Positions 8,282 through 17,718 of a stretch of DNA of 48,271 bases are shown piece by piece (within the stretch, counting starts at the first letter, position 1; each line of letters starts with the position of its first letter). The notes below the pieces were generated by a model. That model worked only from the letters and a program-made list of their open reading frames with translations, was not told where the DNA came from and searched no databases. This DNA is from Ferroplasmaceae archaeon UBA567 (lineage in GTDB: Archaea; Thermoplasmatota; Thermoplasmata; Thermoplasmatales; Thermoplasmataceae), in the NCBI GenBank assembly GCA_002505185.1, contig DAUP01000074.1, forward strand, positions 1 to 48,271, in the 5' to 3' direction. The position numbers and the translations under genes were made by a program.

Positions 8282-9031
8282 ATGCTTAACTTTTATATGC
8301 TGTCCTCAGGCAGCAGAGGGAATTCGACTATAATATGGGATGAAAATGATATTATAATCATAGACTGCGGCATAAGCATGAAAAAGTTCTCTGAAAAAAC
8401 CTCTGAATTAAATATAGAAAATCTTGAAAAATCAATCTTTATAAGTCATGAACATTCCGACCATTCATCCGGTGCCAGGGCCATATCCAGGAAACTGAAA
8501 GCTGATGTGTATTCCAGGAATAAAACATTGGAAAAACTTCGCATGGATAATGCATATAGCATAAATGGGGAGGTCGCAATTGGAAATTTCTCCATAACCC
8601 CTATAACGGTAAACCATGATGCTGTCGACCCTGTTGTCTATATAATACGAAACAGGGGGGTGAAAATATCAGTTGTTTCCGACCTGGGAGTTGTTGATGA
8701 TTCCCTGCTTACAGAAATGAAAAACTCCAGTATAATGGCAATTGAAGCAAATCATGATCCGGAAATGCTTAAAAACGGTCCATATACAGAGGCGTTGAAA
8801 AGTAGAATAAGAAGCAATCATGGGCATTTGTCCAATGAACAATCAGCAGAAGCAATATATGCATGTGCCTCTGGTGAAACAAAAATTATACTTACACATT
8901 TAAGTGAAAAAAACAACACACCAGATATTGCCCTGCATACAGTAAAGTCCCATCTTCTAAACAGGGGCAGGAACTATAATTCCATAGAGGCAGCATCACA
9001 GGAGTTTGGAAGTACGCTCTATAGATTATAA
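8282..9031 (+). CDS. MBL-fold metallo-hydrolase, YycJ-like
   Basis: A 249-residue metallo-beta-lactamase-fold hydrolase. The N-terminus LNFYMLSSGSRGNST is typical of the YycJ/WalJ group. The metal-binding HxHxDH appears as SHEHSDHSSG (about residues 55-64). Further ligands are expected at NHDAVDP, SDLGVVDD and the LTHLSE near the C-terminus. YycJ homologues are implicated in DNA or RNA processing in bacteria, but the archaeal role is not established. The gene stands alone, followed by a 59-nt gap. Confidence 0.85.
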   Translation: MLNFYMLSSGSRGNSTIIWDENDIIIIDCGISMKKFSEKTSELNIENLEKSIFISHEHSDHSSGARAISRKLKADVYSRNKTLEKLRMDNAYSINGEVAIGNFSITPITVNHDAVDPVVYIIRNRGVKISVVSDLGVVDDSLLTEMKNSSIMAIEANHDPEMLKNGPYTEALKSRIRSNHGHLSNEQSAEAIYACASGETKIILTHLSEKNNTPDIALHTVKSHLLNRGRNYNSIEAASQEFGSTLYRL

Positions 9032-9090
9032 GTTATACAAACAAATTAGACCATGCCAAAGTTTTTGTATGCTTTTTATATATTTCCCCG

Positions 9091-10089
9091 ATGAATAACT
9101 ATGATCTTGTTATAATTGGAGCCGGTCCAACCGGGCTTTTTGCTACGTTTCTTGCAGGTCTCAGAGATATAAATAGCATAACACTGGAAGCCTTAGACTA
9201 CACTGGCGGGCAGATACCAGAACTTTATCCTGAGAAAATGGTATATGATGTACAGGGAATCCCGAAAATAAATGCTATGGAACTAAGGGATAAAATGTAT
9301 GAGCAGGCAAAATTATTTGATGGTGAAATTAAACTCGGAGCAAAGGTTACAGACATTATTCCAAATAATGATCAGTATATTATTGAGGTTAACGGCACAA
9401 AGGAATATAATTGCAAGGCGATCCTAATATGCACAGGTATAGGAGACTTTACACCAAGGAAGATAGGATGCCCCGGAGAAGATGAATTCAAGGGCAAGGG
9501 AGTCGAATATAATGTAAAGGATATAACAAAGTTTAAGGGAATGACAGTCGCAATTGTTGGCGGTGGCGATTCTGCATTAGATTATGCCAATGAGCTGGCA
9601 GGCACAGCAAAGAAAGTATATGTAATACACCACAATGATAAATTCAAGGCTGCTGAAAAGACACTTGATATGGCAATGAAAAACCCCCATATTTCACTGA
9701 TAATGAACACATCTATAAATGCCATAAAAGGAGACAGCCAGATCAGGGAAATTTCCATGATAAATAGTAATGATAAAACCACACAGGATATAAAAGTTGA
9801 CGCACTCATTATTGCCATAGGCCACGTGGGAAAAGCCAATGTGTTTAAATCCGTAAATATAGAAACCAGCAAAAACGGCAGATCCATAATGGTAGACAAC
9901 GAGTATCAGACAAATTTAAAGGGAATATTCTCCGTGGGAGATGCTGCAACAGTAGCGGGAGAGCCCATACATCCATTAATAGCTGTGGACGGTGGAAATG
10001 CCTATATTGCCATAAACTTCATCAAAAAATATTTAACACCTACCGCAACCATATTCGGAGGACACAGTTCGAGTCTTAATCTTAAATAA
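9091..10089 (+). CDS. Ferredoxin--NADP(+) reductase, thioredoxin-reductase-like type
   Basis: A 332-residue two-domain flavoprotein. The FAD dinucleotide motif GAGPTG lies near residue 10, followed by GGQIPELYPEKMVYDVQGIP as in YumC-type reductases. The NADP-binding GGGDSALDYANEL lies near residue 154. The CxxC redox pair of true thioredoxin reductases is missing at the position where the NADP domain begins. A C-terminal FAD contact FSVGDAA and an extension with IHPLIAVDGGNA are present. These features favour electron transfer between ferredoxin and NADP(H). The partner ferredoxin is not identifiable from this window. Confidence 0.85.
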   Translation: MNNYDLVIIGAGPTGLFATFLAGLRDINSITLEALDYTGGQIPELYPEKMVYDVQGIPKINAMELRDKMYEQAKLFDGEIKLGAKVTDIIPNNDQYIIEVNGTKEYNCKAILICTGIGDFTPRKIGCPGEDEFKGKGVEYNVKDITKFKGMTVAIVGGGDSALDYANELAGTAKKVYVIHHNDKFKAAEKTLDMAMKNPHISLIMNTSINAIKGDSQIREISMINSNDKTTQDIKVDALIIAIGHVGKANVFKSVNIETSKNGRSIMVDNEYQTNLKGIFSVGDAATVAGEPIHPLIAVDGGNAYIAINFIKKYLTPTATIFGGHSSSLNLK

Positions 10090-10110
10090 GCATAAAACGA
10101 TATACAGTAA

Positions 10111-11115
10111 ATGGACATCGATGATGCAATAAATGAACTGAAAACGCGAAAGGCTTCGAAGATACTGCTTCAGATACCTGATGGTTTGAAGCCTGAATCC
10201 TTCAACCTTTTCAATAAATTTTCAAAGGAATTTAACGTAATAATTAGCTCACAGTCTTTCTACGGGGCATGTGACATAGGCAATATGGAAGTATACAGGG
10301 ATGTTGATTACATAGTACAGTTCGGCCATTCGGAAATACCCAATATCAAATACACGAAGCCAGTAATTTTCATAGAGTATTTTTATAATGAGATAGAAAT
10401 CGAAGACGATGTTTTCTCAATACTCAAAGAAAAGGGAATAAAAAATGTGGGGCTCCTGTCCTCAGTGCAGTATTATAGGGAAATGGAATACGTGGAAAAA
10501 AGGCTGAGAATGCTTGGATATAATGTTATAATCGGCGATGTGGATGGTAGAATGAAGTACCCTGGTCAGGTTCTTGGTTGCAATTTCAGTGCTGCACATT
10601 CTGTATCTGGCAAGGTTGACGGATATCTGCTTGTAAGCACAGGCCTGTTTCATGGAATAGGTGCCCAGCTATCCACAGAAAAACCGGTGTATATACTTGA
10701 TCTGAACCTGAGATCGATTAAGAGTATACAGCCAGACATAGAAAAATTCCTGAGAAAACGATATGCAAGAATAGAATCGGCAATGGATGCGAAAAAATTT
10801 GCCATAGTAATTGACACAAAAATAGGGCAGTACCGGAAAAAACTTGCATATAGCATCTACAATAAGGTAAAGAGTATTGGCAGGGATGCTATAATAGTTA
10901 CTGCAGATAATATAAATCCTGTGGATTTCCAGAATTTAATGTGCGATGCTGTTGTATTCACTGGATGCCCGAGAGTTTCCATAGATGATGAGGACAAATT
11001 CAACATGCCAGTATTGACACCCATAGAATTCGAACAGTTATTTGGATTCAAAGGCAATAATAAATATATAATGGATGAAATAGTAGGTGTTGATTCCTAT
11101 TCCCCTATAAGATAA
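10111..11115 (+). CDS. dph2: Diphthamide synthase Dph2 (2-(3-amino-3-carboxypropyl)histidine synthase)
   Basis: A 334-residue iron-sulphur enzyme that cleaves S-adenosylmethionine and attaches the 3-amino-3-carboxypropyl group to a histidine of EF-2, the first diphthamide step. Three widely spaced cysteines that bind the [4Fe-4S] cluster are visible: Cys54 in GACDIG, Cys157 in LGCNF and Cys286 in TGCPRVSIDD. This matches the archaeal Dph2 pattern of one cysteine per domain. The gene starts 21 bases after the reductase gene and ends by overlapping the convergent methylthiotransferase gene. Its target, EF-2, is encoded further along this window. Confidence 0.95.
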   Translation: MDIDDAINELKTRKASKILLQIPDGLKPESFNLFNKFSKEFNVIISSQSFYGACDIGNMEVYRDVDYIVQFGHSEIPNIKYTKPVIFIEYFYNEIEIEDDVFSILKEKGIKNVGLLSSVQYYREMEYVEKRLRMLGYNVIIGDVDGRMKYPGQVLGCNFSAAHSVSGKVDGYLLVSTGLFHGIGAQLSTEKPVYILDLNLRSIKSIQPDIEKFLRKRYARIESAMDAKKFAIVIDTKIGQYRKKLAYSIYNKVKSIGRDAIIVTADNINPVDFQNLMCDAVVFTGCPRVSIDDEDKFNMPVLTPIEFEQLFGFKGNNKYIMDEIVGVDSYSPIR

Positions 11116-12299
11116 TTAGACCCGTGAGATACGATTTTGCAGGTAATTTTTGAGTATTTCTCATAACTGCCCTTTATGACAACAGGGCGGTAATTAATAT
11201 CCCTTCCAACCATAGTTGCGTTCTTACCATTCTCAGTAATCAGTATCTGCTCCTCCCTGCCCACATACTTATCGAGTTTTTTCTCCATGTGTTCTCTGTG
11301 AAGTTCTATAATTTCATTGGACCATTCCTTCAGAAGGTTTGAATTAAGTGGTATTTTATTATAATCTTTTGTGTATGGCCTGGGGGAAAACCTGGTTACA
11401 TTGATGATATCTGGCCTGTACTCTTCCAGAAATTTCAGTGTTTTCTCGAATCCTTCCCTGCTGTCGTTGTAATATCCAAGTATTATATCAGTAGCTATGG
11501 ACATCTCCGGAAAAGTATTGATGAATCTGTTCCAGACCTCTTTCACTTCTTCTATGGTATATTCCCTGTTCATGGTCTCAAGTACACTGTTATCAGCACT
11601 CTGAACGGGCAAATGTAAAAACTTGAACACATTTTCATGCCTGTATGATGGAATCAGTTTTTCTAATATATCGTATGTATTTCTGGGTTCCATCATACCA
11701 ACACGGAGATAGAAATCCCTGTTAATGGATGAAATTTGGTTTACAAGCTCTGAAAGATCTGTGCCTATATCCTTTCCATATGCTGCAGTGTCCAGTGAGG
11801 ATATGCGTATCTCCTTTATATTCCGGTCCAGTTCCATCTTTACCTGATTTACAATTTTATCTATTCCCCTTGAGAGGAGACGTCCCCTGGCAATATGTGA
11901 AATGCAGAAATTGCAGCTGCCTGTGCAACCCTGGTTTATTGGTATACCATCATATATGTCAGATTTTATTTCTATGCCATCTAAATCTCCTTCATAGAAA
12001 CTTCTGAATTCACGGGGTTTCATTATATGCACATTTTCTGATTCTATTGTGTTTCCATTTACAGTGGCGAGGCACCCCAGCACCTTAACATTACTGGAAG
12101 CTTTTGAAAGGGCAGATATGCGTTTGACCATTCTGTCCTCTGTATGTTTTATTACAACACAGGTACCGATGAGGCTTAAATCTGCATCCTCAGGCTTATC
12201 TACAACCTGATTGTTTTTGTCCTTGAGCAGTTTATTGAGGTAAAGTGAAGATTCGGATTTTTGCAATGTGCATCCGTATGATTCAAAATAAATTTTCAT
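11097..12299 (-). CDS. tRNA N6-threonylcarbamoyladenosine methylthiotransferase (e-MtaB/CDKAL1 type)
   Basis: A 400-residue radical-SAM methylthiotransferase that adds a methylthio group to t6A37 of ANN-decoding tRNAs. The N-terminal UPF0004 domain supplies three cluster cysteines (Cys10, Cys47, Cys76). The radical-SAM motif is Cys125, Cys129 and Cys132 (QGCTGSCNFC). A C-terminal TRAM domain follows, about residues 340-400. I choose the ATG at 12299, giving MKIYFESYGC, because family members start exactly there; a TTG five codons upstream is also open. The 3' end overlaps dph2 convergently. Confidence 0.92.
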   Translation of the reverse strand: MKIYFESYGCTLQKSESSLYLNKLLKDKNNQVVDKPEDADLSLIGTCVVIKHTEDRMVKRISALSKASSNVKVLGCLATVNGNTIESENVHIMKPREFRSFYEGDLDGIEIKSDIYDGIPINQGCTGSCNFCISHIARGRLLSRGIDKIVNQVKMELDRNIKEIRISSLDTAAYGKDIGTDLSELVNQISSINRDFYLRVGMMEPRNTYDILEKLIPSYRHENVFKFLHLPVQSADNSVLETMNREYTIEEVKEVWNRFINTFPEMSIATDIILGYYNDSREGFEKTLKFLEEYRPDIINVTRFSPRPYTKDYNKIPLNSNLLKEWSNEIIELHREHMEKKLDKYVGREEQILITENGKNATMVGRDINYRPVVIKGSYEKYSKITCKIVSHGSNYLIGE

Positions 12300-12490
12300 C
12301 GTTTTTAATTGCAATTACATTAATAACGATTTTTATGCTGTTTTTATATGAATGATTTTAAAAATATTATCAATTAATTATATAAATGCATTAAAATACT
12401 ATCATCTGAATTGCTAATTTCGATAAATACAAATTTTATATTACAATTTAGATGTGAAAAAAGTTATATATTGCTTTAAAATATAATTTT

Positions 12491-13030
12491 ATGACGGAAG
12501 AAAATAACTTAAAGAAATTAGAAGACAATAAAAATTATGAATGTGACCTCTCTGTAAGATGGGAGCATATAGACCCTTCTATTTTGCCATTTGATGAGTT
12601 AGACAAGGAAATTATGTGCTTCCTGCGCTACAATGCCAGAATGTCAAATGCTGAAATAGCAAAGATGCTGAATACCAGTGAAGCCACTGTAAGGCGGAGA
12701 ATTAACGAGCTTGTACGGAGAAAGATTATCACGGGCTTTTCCGCACTGGTTGACCTGCATGCCATAGAAAATAGCATAAAAGTGTGCATAAGGATAGATA
12801 CCGAGGGAGACAAGCTTGACTCTATTGCCCAGTCACTTTCCGCAAATCCCAATATACTGTCACTGTACAGGAGAAGAGGGCAAAATCAACTGCTTCTTCA
12901 GGGTCTTTTCCTGAACCTTGAAACCATACAGGAATTCGAGGACGGCCTGGCAAGAAAGGATGGAATAGTAAAATATGATACAATGGTTGTGTCAAAGGCA
13001 TTCAAAAAAGATCCTTGGGTAGGCATATAA
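12491..13030 (+). CDS. Lrp/AsnC-family transcription regulator
   Basis: A 179-residue regulator. A 35-residue N-terminal extension precedes the helix-turn-helix (FDELDKEIMCFLRYNARMSN through TSEATVRRRINELVRRKII). The effector-binding RAM domain starts near SIKVCIRID. The end KAFKKDPWVGI is slightly longer than the usual family. A TATA box (GTTATATAT, 12463-12471) lies about 24 nt before the ATG, giving a leaderless message. It faces the divergent methylthiotransferase gene across a 190-nt AT-rich gap. Its regulon is unknown; the facing aspartase-like gene is one candidate, which is inference. Confidence 0.88.
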   Translation: MTEENNLKKLEDNKNYECDLSVRWEHIDPSILPFDELDKEIMCFLRYNARMSNAEIAKMLNTSEATVRRRINELVRRKIITGFSALVDLHAIENSIKVCIRIDTEGDKLDSIAQSLSANPNILSLYRRRGQNQLLLQGLFLNLETIQEFEDGLARKDGIVKYDTMVVSKAFKKDPWVGI

Positions 13031-13041
13031 AAATTTAAAAT

Positions 13042-14409
13042 TCAATTAAGAAAATTGAATATTTCTTTGTACTTTTTTTCATCTATTTTTCCTGTTGCCA
13101 GGACAAGGTCTTTTATGCTTTTTCCTGTTTCCAGGGACTCTTCTACTATCTTTGCCATGGTGTCATAGCCCAGGTAAGGATTGAGTAATGCTGCCGAACC
13201 GAAACTTCTTTCTATATTTTCCTTTATTTTGTTCAGATCAGGCTTTATTCCCTGCATTGCCTCTTCATCCAGCATTTTGATCCCGTTTGCAAGCCTTTCA
13301 ATTGATTTGGATATTTCATAGTCTATGTGTGGCATCATGACATTTAGCTCAAGTTGCCCGGCCTTTACAGAAAGATTTACTGCCTGCTGCGATCCGGTTA
13401 TAGAATGGCATATCATGTTCATGGCTTCAGCTATGGATGGATTTATTTTTCCAGGCATTATGGATGAACCCTGTTGAACTGCCGGGAGTATTATCTCATG
13501 CAGGCCTGCTCCTGGACCGGAATATAGAAGCCGTAGGTCATCGGAAATTTTGCTAAGATCAAGTGCCATGTTGGACAGTGCGTTGATTACCCTTGAAAAG
13601 TCGGTCATGAACTGCATTATGCCCATTAAATTTTCTCCTGGCCTGAAATTAAAGCCAGTTTCCTCTGATATTTTCTTTACAGCATTTTCCTTATATCCCT
13701 CAGGTGTGTTTGCTCCATTTCCCACAGCTGTTCCTCCAATATTTAGTTCCAGTATATAGTCTAATGAAGCTTCAAATTCCTTAAGATCCCTTGCAATTGC
13801 AAATGCCCAGGCATTAAATTCGTCTCCCAGTGTTACCCTCACAGCATCCTGGAGATGTGTTCTCCCTGTTTTGTAAACTTTCTCAAATTCCTTGTGCTTT
13901 GCCCTTAATGTTTTTATAAGTGATTCAGCGTTGCCAATAAGTTTTGGGGACTTTAGCATTATGCTTACACGCATCATGGTAGGATAAATATCATTTGTTG
14001 ACTGGCTCATATTTATTACATCATTAGGATGTGCGTATTTGTATTCCCCTTTTTTATGATTAAGTGACTCAAGAACCAGATTCGCAAGTATTTCATTGGT
14101 ATTCATATTAAAAGATGTACCTGCACCAGCCTGAAAAACATCAAGGACAAACTGATCGTCGAATTCTCCAGCTATTAGCCTGTCACATGCCTTGCTTATG
14201 CTTTCATACAATTCTTTCTGAAGTTTACCTGATGTGTAGTTAGCATATGCGGCACCTTTCTTTACTATTGCCATTGCCCTTATATGGTCGCGGTCTCTGG
14301 ATTTTATCCCAGAAATGTTAAAATTATTCTTTGCCCTAAGAGTGTTTATCCCGTAATAAATGCTATCGTCAATCTGTACCTCGCCTATTACATCTCTCTC
14401 TGTTCTCAT
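13042..14409 (-). CDS. aspA: Aspartate ammonia-lyase (or class II fumarase)
   Basis: A 455-residue member of the aspartase/fumarase superfamily. Visible blocks are the N-terminal YYGINTLRAKNNFNISG, HPNDVINMSQSTNDIYPT (about residues 127-144), TGRTHLQDAV, and the mobile signature loop GSSIMPGKINPSIAEAM that carries the catalytic serine. The N-terminal TLRAxxNFxISG is closer to aspartases than to fumarases. I therefore favour reversible deamination of aspartate to fumarate plus ammonia, with fumarase as the alternative. The gene lies tail-to-tail with the Lrp regulator. Confidence 0.85.
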   Translation of the reverse strand: MRTERDVIGEVQIDDSIYYGINTLRAKNNFNISGIKSRDRDHIRAMAIVKKGAAYANYTSGKLQKELYESISKACDRLIAGEFDDQFVLDVFQAGAGTSFNMNTNEILANLVLESLNHKKGEYKYAHPNDVINMSQSTNDIYPTMMRVSIMLKSPKLIGNAESLIKTLRAKHKEFEKVYKTGRTHLQDAVRVTLGDEFNAWAFAIARDLKEFEASLDYILELNIGGTAVGNGANTPEGYKENAVKKISEETGFNFRPGENLMGIMQFMTDFSRVINALSNMALDLSKISDDLRLLYSGPGAGLHEIILPAVQQGSSIMPGKINPSIAEAMNMICHSITGSQQAVNLSVKAGQLELNVMMPHIDYEISKSIERLANGIKMLDEEAMQGIKPDLNKIKENIERSFGSAALLNPYLGYDTMAKIVEESLETGKSIKDLVLATGKIDEKKYKEIFNFLN

Positions 14410-14850
14410 AAATAATAATGCCGCCTAAGTATAAAAATATGGCTCTTTACACATTAATGCTGCTGACACACCCTCCTCAGATAAAGTATATTCTCACTTT
14501 TGCTTCGTTCTCATTCATCACACTATGGACTTTGCAAAACTTATTACTGAGTCTTAAAGTCACTGTCTGTTACAGCATTGCCTCTTCAGGAGTATCAGTG
14601 TACCATTTGTTTGATCAGTATATGCGTGCAATTAAGATACACCTTTTATCTCCATCATGCCATTTTTCAGGACTTATCCAGTAGATTCTCTTCTGGCTAG
14701 TCATTTCATGGAATAATAAATATTCTGCAATACATTTACTCCCTGAAAGCCGCAATATAATTAAGGTAGAGAAAGTTAGATCTTTGTCCATGAATCCCCA
14801 GAAAAGTCCTATGACCATAAATTTTTAATCGTAATATTAAAAAAAATTAT
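14410..14850. other. Gene-free interval, possibly an unrecognised decayed minus-strand gene
   Basis: One minus-strand frame starts at an ATG at 14818 (MVIGLFWGFMDKD) and reads 67 residues to a TGA. It continues in the same frame past that stop, including the phrase WYTDTPEEAM and then NENEAKVRIYF. Three in-frame stops (TGA, TAA, TGA) interrupt about 115 codons. A TATA-like stretch lies near 14843-14850 upstream of 14818. This could be a pseudogene or a short real gene; I recognise no family. The right end also holds the promoter of the next gene. Confidence 0.3.
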
Positions 14851-15984
14851 ATGCTTAAATGCATGGTGGAATTAATGTATATAGAATTTACAGATGCCGG
14901 GATGGTTGTTCCTGATACGCTTACCATAGGATACATTGACGGGGATGGCATAGGGCCAGAAATCACAAAAGCCATGATAGATGTTGTCAACAGCGCAATA
15001 GAACTTGCATATGGAGGTAACAAATCAATTGAATGGCATAGAATTTTAATTGGCAGTGAAGCTTACGATAAATTCGGCACCTATATACCTGAGGATTCCA
15101 TAAAAGAAATTCAGAAAATGTCGGTGGTTATGAAGTCAACCCTGAATCTTATGCCTGATAACAGGGATATAAACACTGTATTGCGAAGAAGGCTTGGCCT
15201 CTATTCAAACATAAGAATGCTGAAATATATACCGGGAATGGATATAAGGATAAATACATTTAACAGGCTCAACCTGACAATTGTCAGGGATTCTCTCCCG
15301 AATACCCATATATTTTACCATTCATCAGAAAGTACAGATGATCTTATAAAATTCATATCAGACAATTATGATCTGAACATAACACCTGATTCAGAAATAT
15401 ACATGGTAACACAGAGCAAATTCAGAACAAGAAAGATTGCAAAACAGGCTATCCAGTATTCCAAAAGAAATGGAAATGGGAAAATAACAATAGTTGAAAG
15501 CCAGCAGAACCCAGAGTTTGCACAATGGTGTTTGGAAGAGGCATCGAAGCACGAAGATATCAATTATGAAATTATGAAAACAAGGCAGTTCATGCAAAAA
15601 ATTATTATGTCTCCGGAAAATTTTGAAGCTGTACTACTGGACAACGTTCTAAGTCGAACTCTTGTGGATTATCTTATGGGTGCAATTAATACAGAGTATG
15701 GTTGCAGCATGGGAGATGAGTGCGCAGTATTTGAGGCTGTACAGTCGTCACTTCCCTCTGAGGCTGGATATGATGCGGCCGACCCATTATCCTTTATCCT
15801 CTCAGGTTGTGCCATGCTAAGACATATAGGCTGGAATGAGGCCACTAAAATAATTGAGAAGGCCATATCTGCTGCTTTCATGGACAACAAAATCCCTAAA
15901 GATATTACATCCAGAACCGACATTAATCCTATAAAGTGTTCAGAATTTTCATCAGAAATAATAAAGAGAATGGATGGAATTTAA
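14851..15984 (+). CDS. Isocitrate/isopropylmalate dehydrogenase-like protein with altered active site
   Basis: A 377-residue protein with the beta-decarboxylating dehydrogenase fold. The entry motif GYIDGDGIGPEI (about 27-38), the substrate-arginine region VLRRRLGLYSNIR (about 110-122) and FEAVQSSLPSEAG (about 294-306) are recognisable. The catalytic lysine of the K-x-N-I-x-K block appears replaced by Glu216 (KITIVES). One metal-binding aspartate of the GDxxSD block appears replaced by Arg269 (NVLSRTLVD), while Asp273 is kept. Ordinary isocitrate dehydrogenase activity is therefore doubtful. A TATA-like run at 14822-14829 fits a leaderless start at 14851; the ATG at 14875 is an alternative. 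Confidence 0.75.
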   Translation: MLKCMVELMYIEFTDAGMVVPDTLTIGYIDGDGIGPEITKAMIDVVNSAIELAYGGNKSIEWHRILIGSEAYDKFGTYIPEDSIKEIQKMSVVMKSTLNLMPDNRDINTVLRRRLGLYSNIRMLKYIPGMDIRINTFNRLNLTIVRDSLPNTHIFYHSSESTDDLIKFISDNYDLNITPDSEIYMVTQSKFRTRKIAKQAIQYSKRNGNGKITIVESQQNPEFAQWCLEEASKHEDINYEIMKTRQFMQKIIMSPENFEAVLLDNVLSRTLVDYLMGAINTEYGCSMGDECAVFEAVQSSLPSEAGYDAADPLSFILSGCAMLRHIGWNEATKIIEKAISAAFMDNKIPKDITSRTDINPIKCSEFSSEIIKRMDGI

Positions 15985-17718
15985 TGCATTATCATTATTT
16001 TGTGATCCATTAAAGGACTTTGGATTTGGTGGGCTTACTGGTGCGGGCTTTATGTGTATGTCCACAATTGCAGCCTCTCCATTTGATTCCATTATGATAA
16101 TTTTCCATGTGCCTGGGGTTTCGGCCTCAAAGTTCATCGTTTCATTCTTCCAGGGGCGGATATGAGTACTTATTCCCTCATATGGATCTCCGGCAAGATT
16201 TATTGTTGTGTTATCAGAACCTTCCATGTAGACCCCCATACTGGTGGAAATTGATATTATCCTGACATTCAGTGGGAATGAACCATTGTTGTCTATGGTA
16301 ATATTGAATGGTTTTCCCTGATATTCTGTGAGATTCAGGGGATTTGATATATTGGTGAAATGTATATTTTTGTTATCCTTCAGGAAGTATACAGAAATCA
16401 TTTTATGGAATATTTCTGTTCCAGTATTAACAGTTATATTGAAATCCTTTTTACCCGTATAATTGTAATGGTAGGTAATAAGTTCCAGCGTATATGTAGT
16501 GGTGGTCATATTGTTCTGTATGCTCCTTTCCACACTAAAATTTCCGGGACTTACGGAAAACACAGGTACAACGTTCAATCCGTGATTCTGTACGGTAATG
16601 TTTACCGTAACGTTCCCTGTATTGTTTTGCTGCATGACATAACAGGAATTCGGAATTGCAACATTACTATTGCTAGTACTATGAAATGGCAGTGGTACAA
16701 ACCCTAGAAGGAGTATGATTATTATTATCAGAGCCCATGATGCTTTCATGGAAATTTTGGGCTTGAAAAAAGTATTCATGGGAAGCGGTCCCTTAATTCC
16801 CAGCAACAGAGAGAGAACAACAAGGATCAGTATATAGGGATAAATTATACCAGCAATCAGGAGTATAACTATCCCGGCATATGATGCGTATTTGAAATAT
16901 TTCCCCATAATTCCAGAAAAAACTAGTCCTCCATCCATAAATCCAATGGGCAATGCATTTATTGCAGTTGTTATAAGCCCGACATAGCCGGCAAGTTCAA
17001 GTGGATCTGGTATAATTAATGCCGGGAAGAAATGTTCCAGGACAACAGGAAAAACCAGAGGAAAATTGAGAATTGAAATGGGAGAATGTATAGATGCATT
17101 GTACTGTGCAAATGGCATTGTAGCAGCACCGACAACTATAAGAAAAATTGATGCAAAGAATCCAGATAACAATGAAAATGATCCGGCTTCTATCATGGAT
17201 TTTGAATCCCTAAATTGATTTTTATTTGAATTTATTGTCCCTAAAGTCCCTATTCCAGGAGAGGGAATAAAAATAGGAAATTTATATTTTATATGGTTTT
17301 TTCTCAATACAAGATACTTTCCCCCCTCCCGGGATAATAAAACGAATATGACAGGCAGGGCATAAAATATGGAACCATAAATAATATTTCTGTATATGGA
17401 AATGGATGAATAATAAGCTGAATAATAAATAAATCCTGAATAAACCAGAGTGGCTATGGAAACAAACAGCATAATTGCTTTGAGTCCATTTCTTTCTCTG
17501 CCTATATTCCCGTTGTTAATTACAATAATCTGATTATCCGGAAAATCATTTGTAAATGCTGTTGTCCCTATTTTATCAAGTTCTTCAAGGAGATATGTGA
17601 ATGACTTTTCACTTCCCCTGGTCCGGATATGGAATATCATAGAGTATTTAGTATTCTCCACATCTGACACATTGTAATATTTTTTTACTATGCTATCAAT
17701 AATATTGGAGTCCATCAT
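15952..17718 (-). CDS. Site-2-protease (M50) homologue lacking the catalytic histidines
   Basis: A 588-residue membrane protein. An N-terminal cytosolic part (about 1-78) is followed by the M50-like membrane core (about 79-345) and an exported domain rich in Asn, Thr and Ser (about 350-575) with several N-x-S/T glycosylation-type sites. The core keeps family landmarks: FPIFIPSPGIGTLGTI and ALPIGFMDGG with Asp262. The zinc motif HExxH reads Arg130-Glu131-Gly-Gly-Lys134, so both histidines are gone, and the usual GGH becomes GGL. It is thus probably not a protease. Its ATG overlaps the alaS stop (ATGATGG), implying co-translation. The 3' end overlaps the convergent dehydrogenase-like gene. Confidence 0.8.
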   Translation of the reverse strand: MMDSNIIDSIVKKYYNVSDVENTKYSMIFHIRTRGSEKSFTYLLEELDKIGTTAFTNDFPDNQIIVINNGNIGRERNGLKAIMLFVSIATLVYSGFIYYSAYYSSISIYRNIIYGSIFYALPVIFVLLSREGGKYLVLRKNHIKYKFPIFIPSPGIGTLGTINSNKNQFRDSKSMIEAGSFSLLSGFFASIFLIVVGAATMPFAQYNASIHSPISILNFPLVFPVVLEHFFPALIIPDPLELAGYVGLITTAINALPIGFMDGGLVFSGIMGKYFKYASYAGIVILLIAGIIYPYILILVVLSLLLGIKGPLPMNTFFKPKISMKASWALIIIIILLLGFVPLPFHSTSNSNVAIPNSCYVMQQNNTGNVTVNITVQNHGLNVVPVFSVSPGNFSVERSIQNNMTTTTYTLELITYHYNYTGKKDFNITVNTGTEIFHKMISVYFLKDNKNIHFTNISNPLNLTEYQGKPFNITIDNNGSFPLNVRIISISTSMGVYMEGSDNTTINLAGDPYEGISTHIRPWKNETMNFEAETPGTWKIIIMESNGEAAIVDIHIKPAPVSPPNPKSFNGSQNNDNALNSIHSLYYF

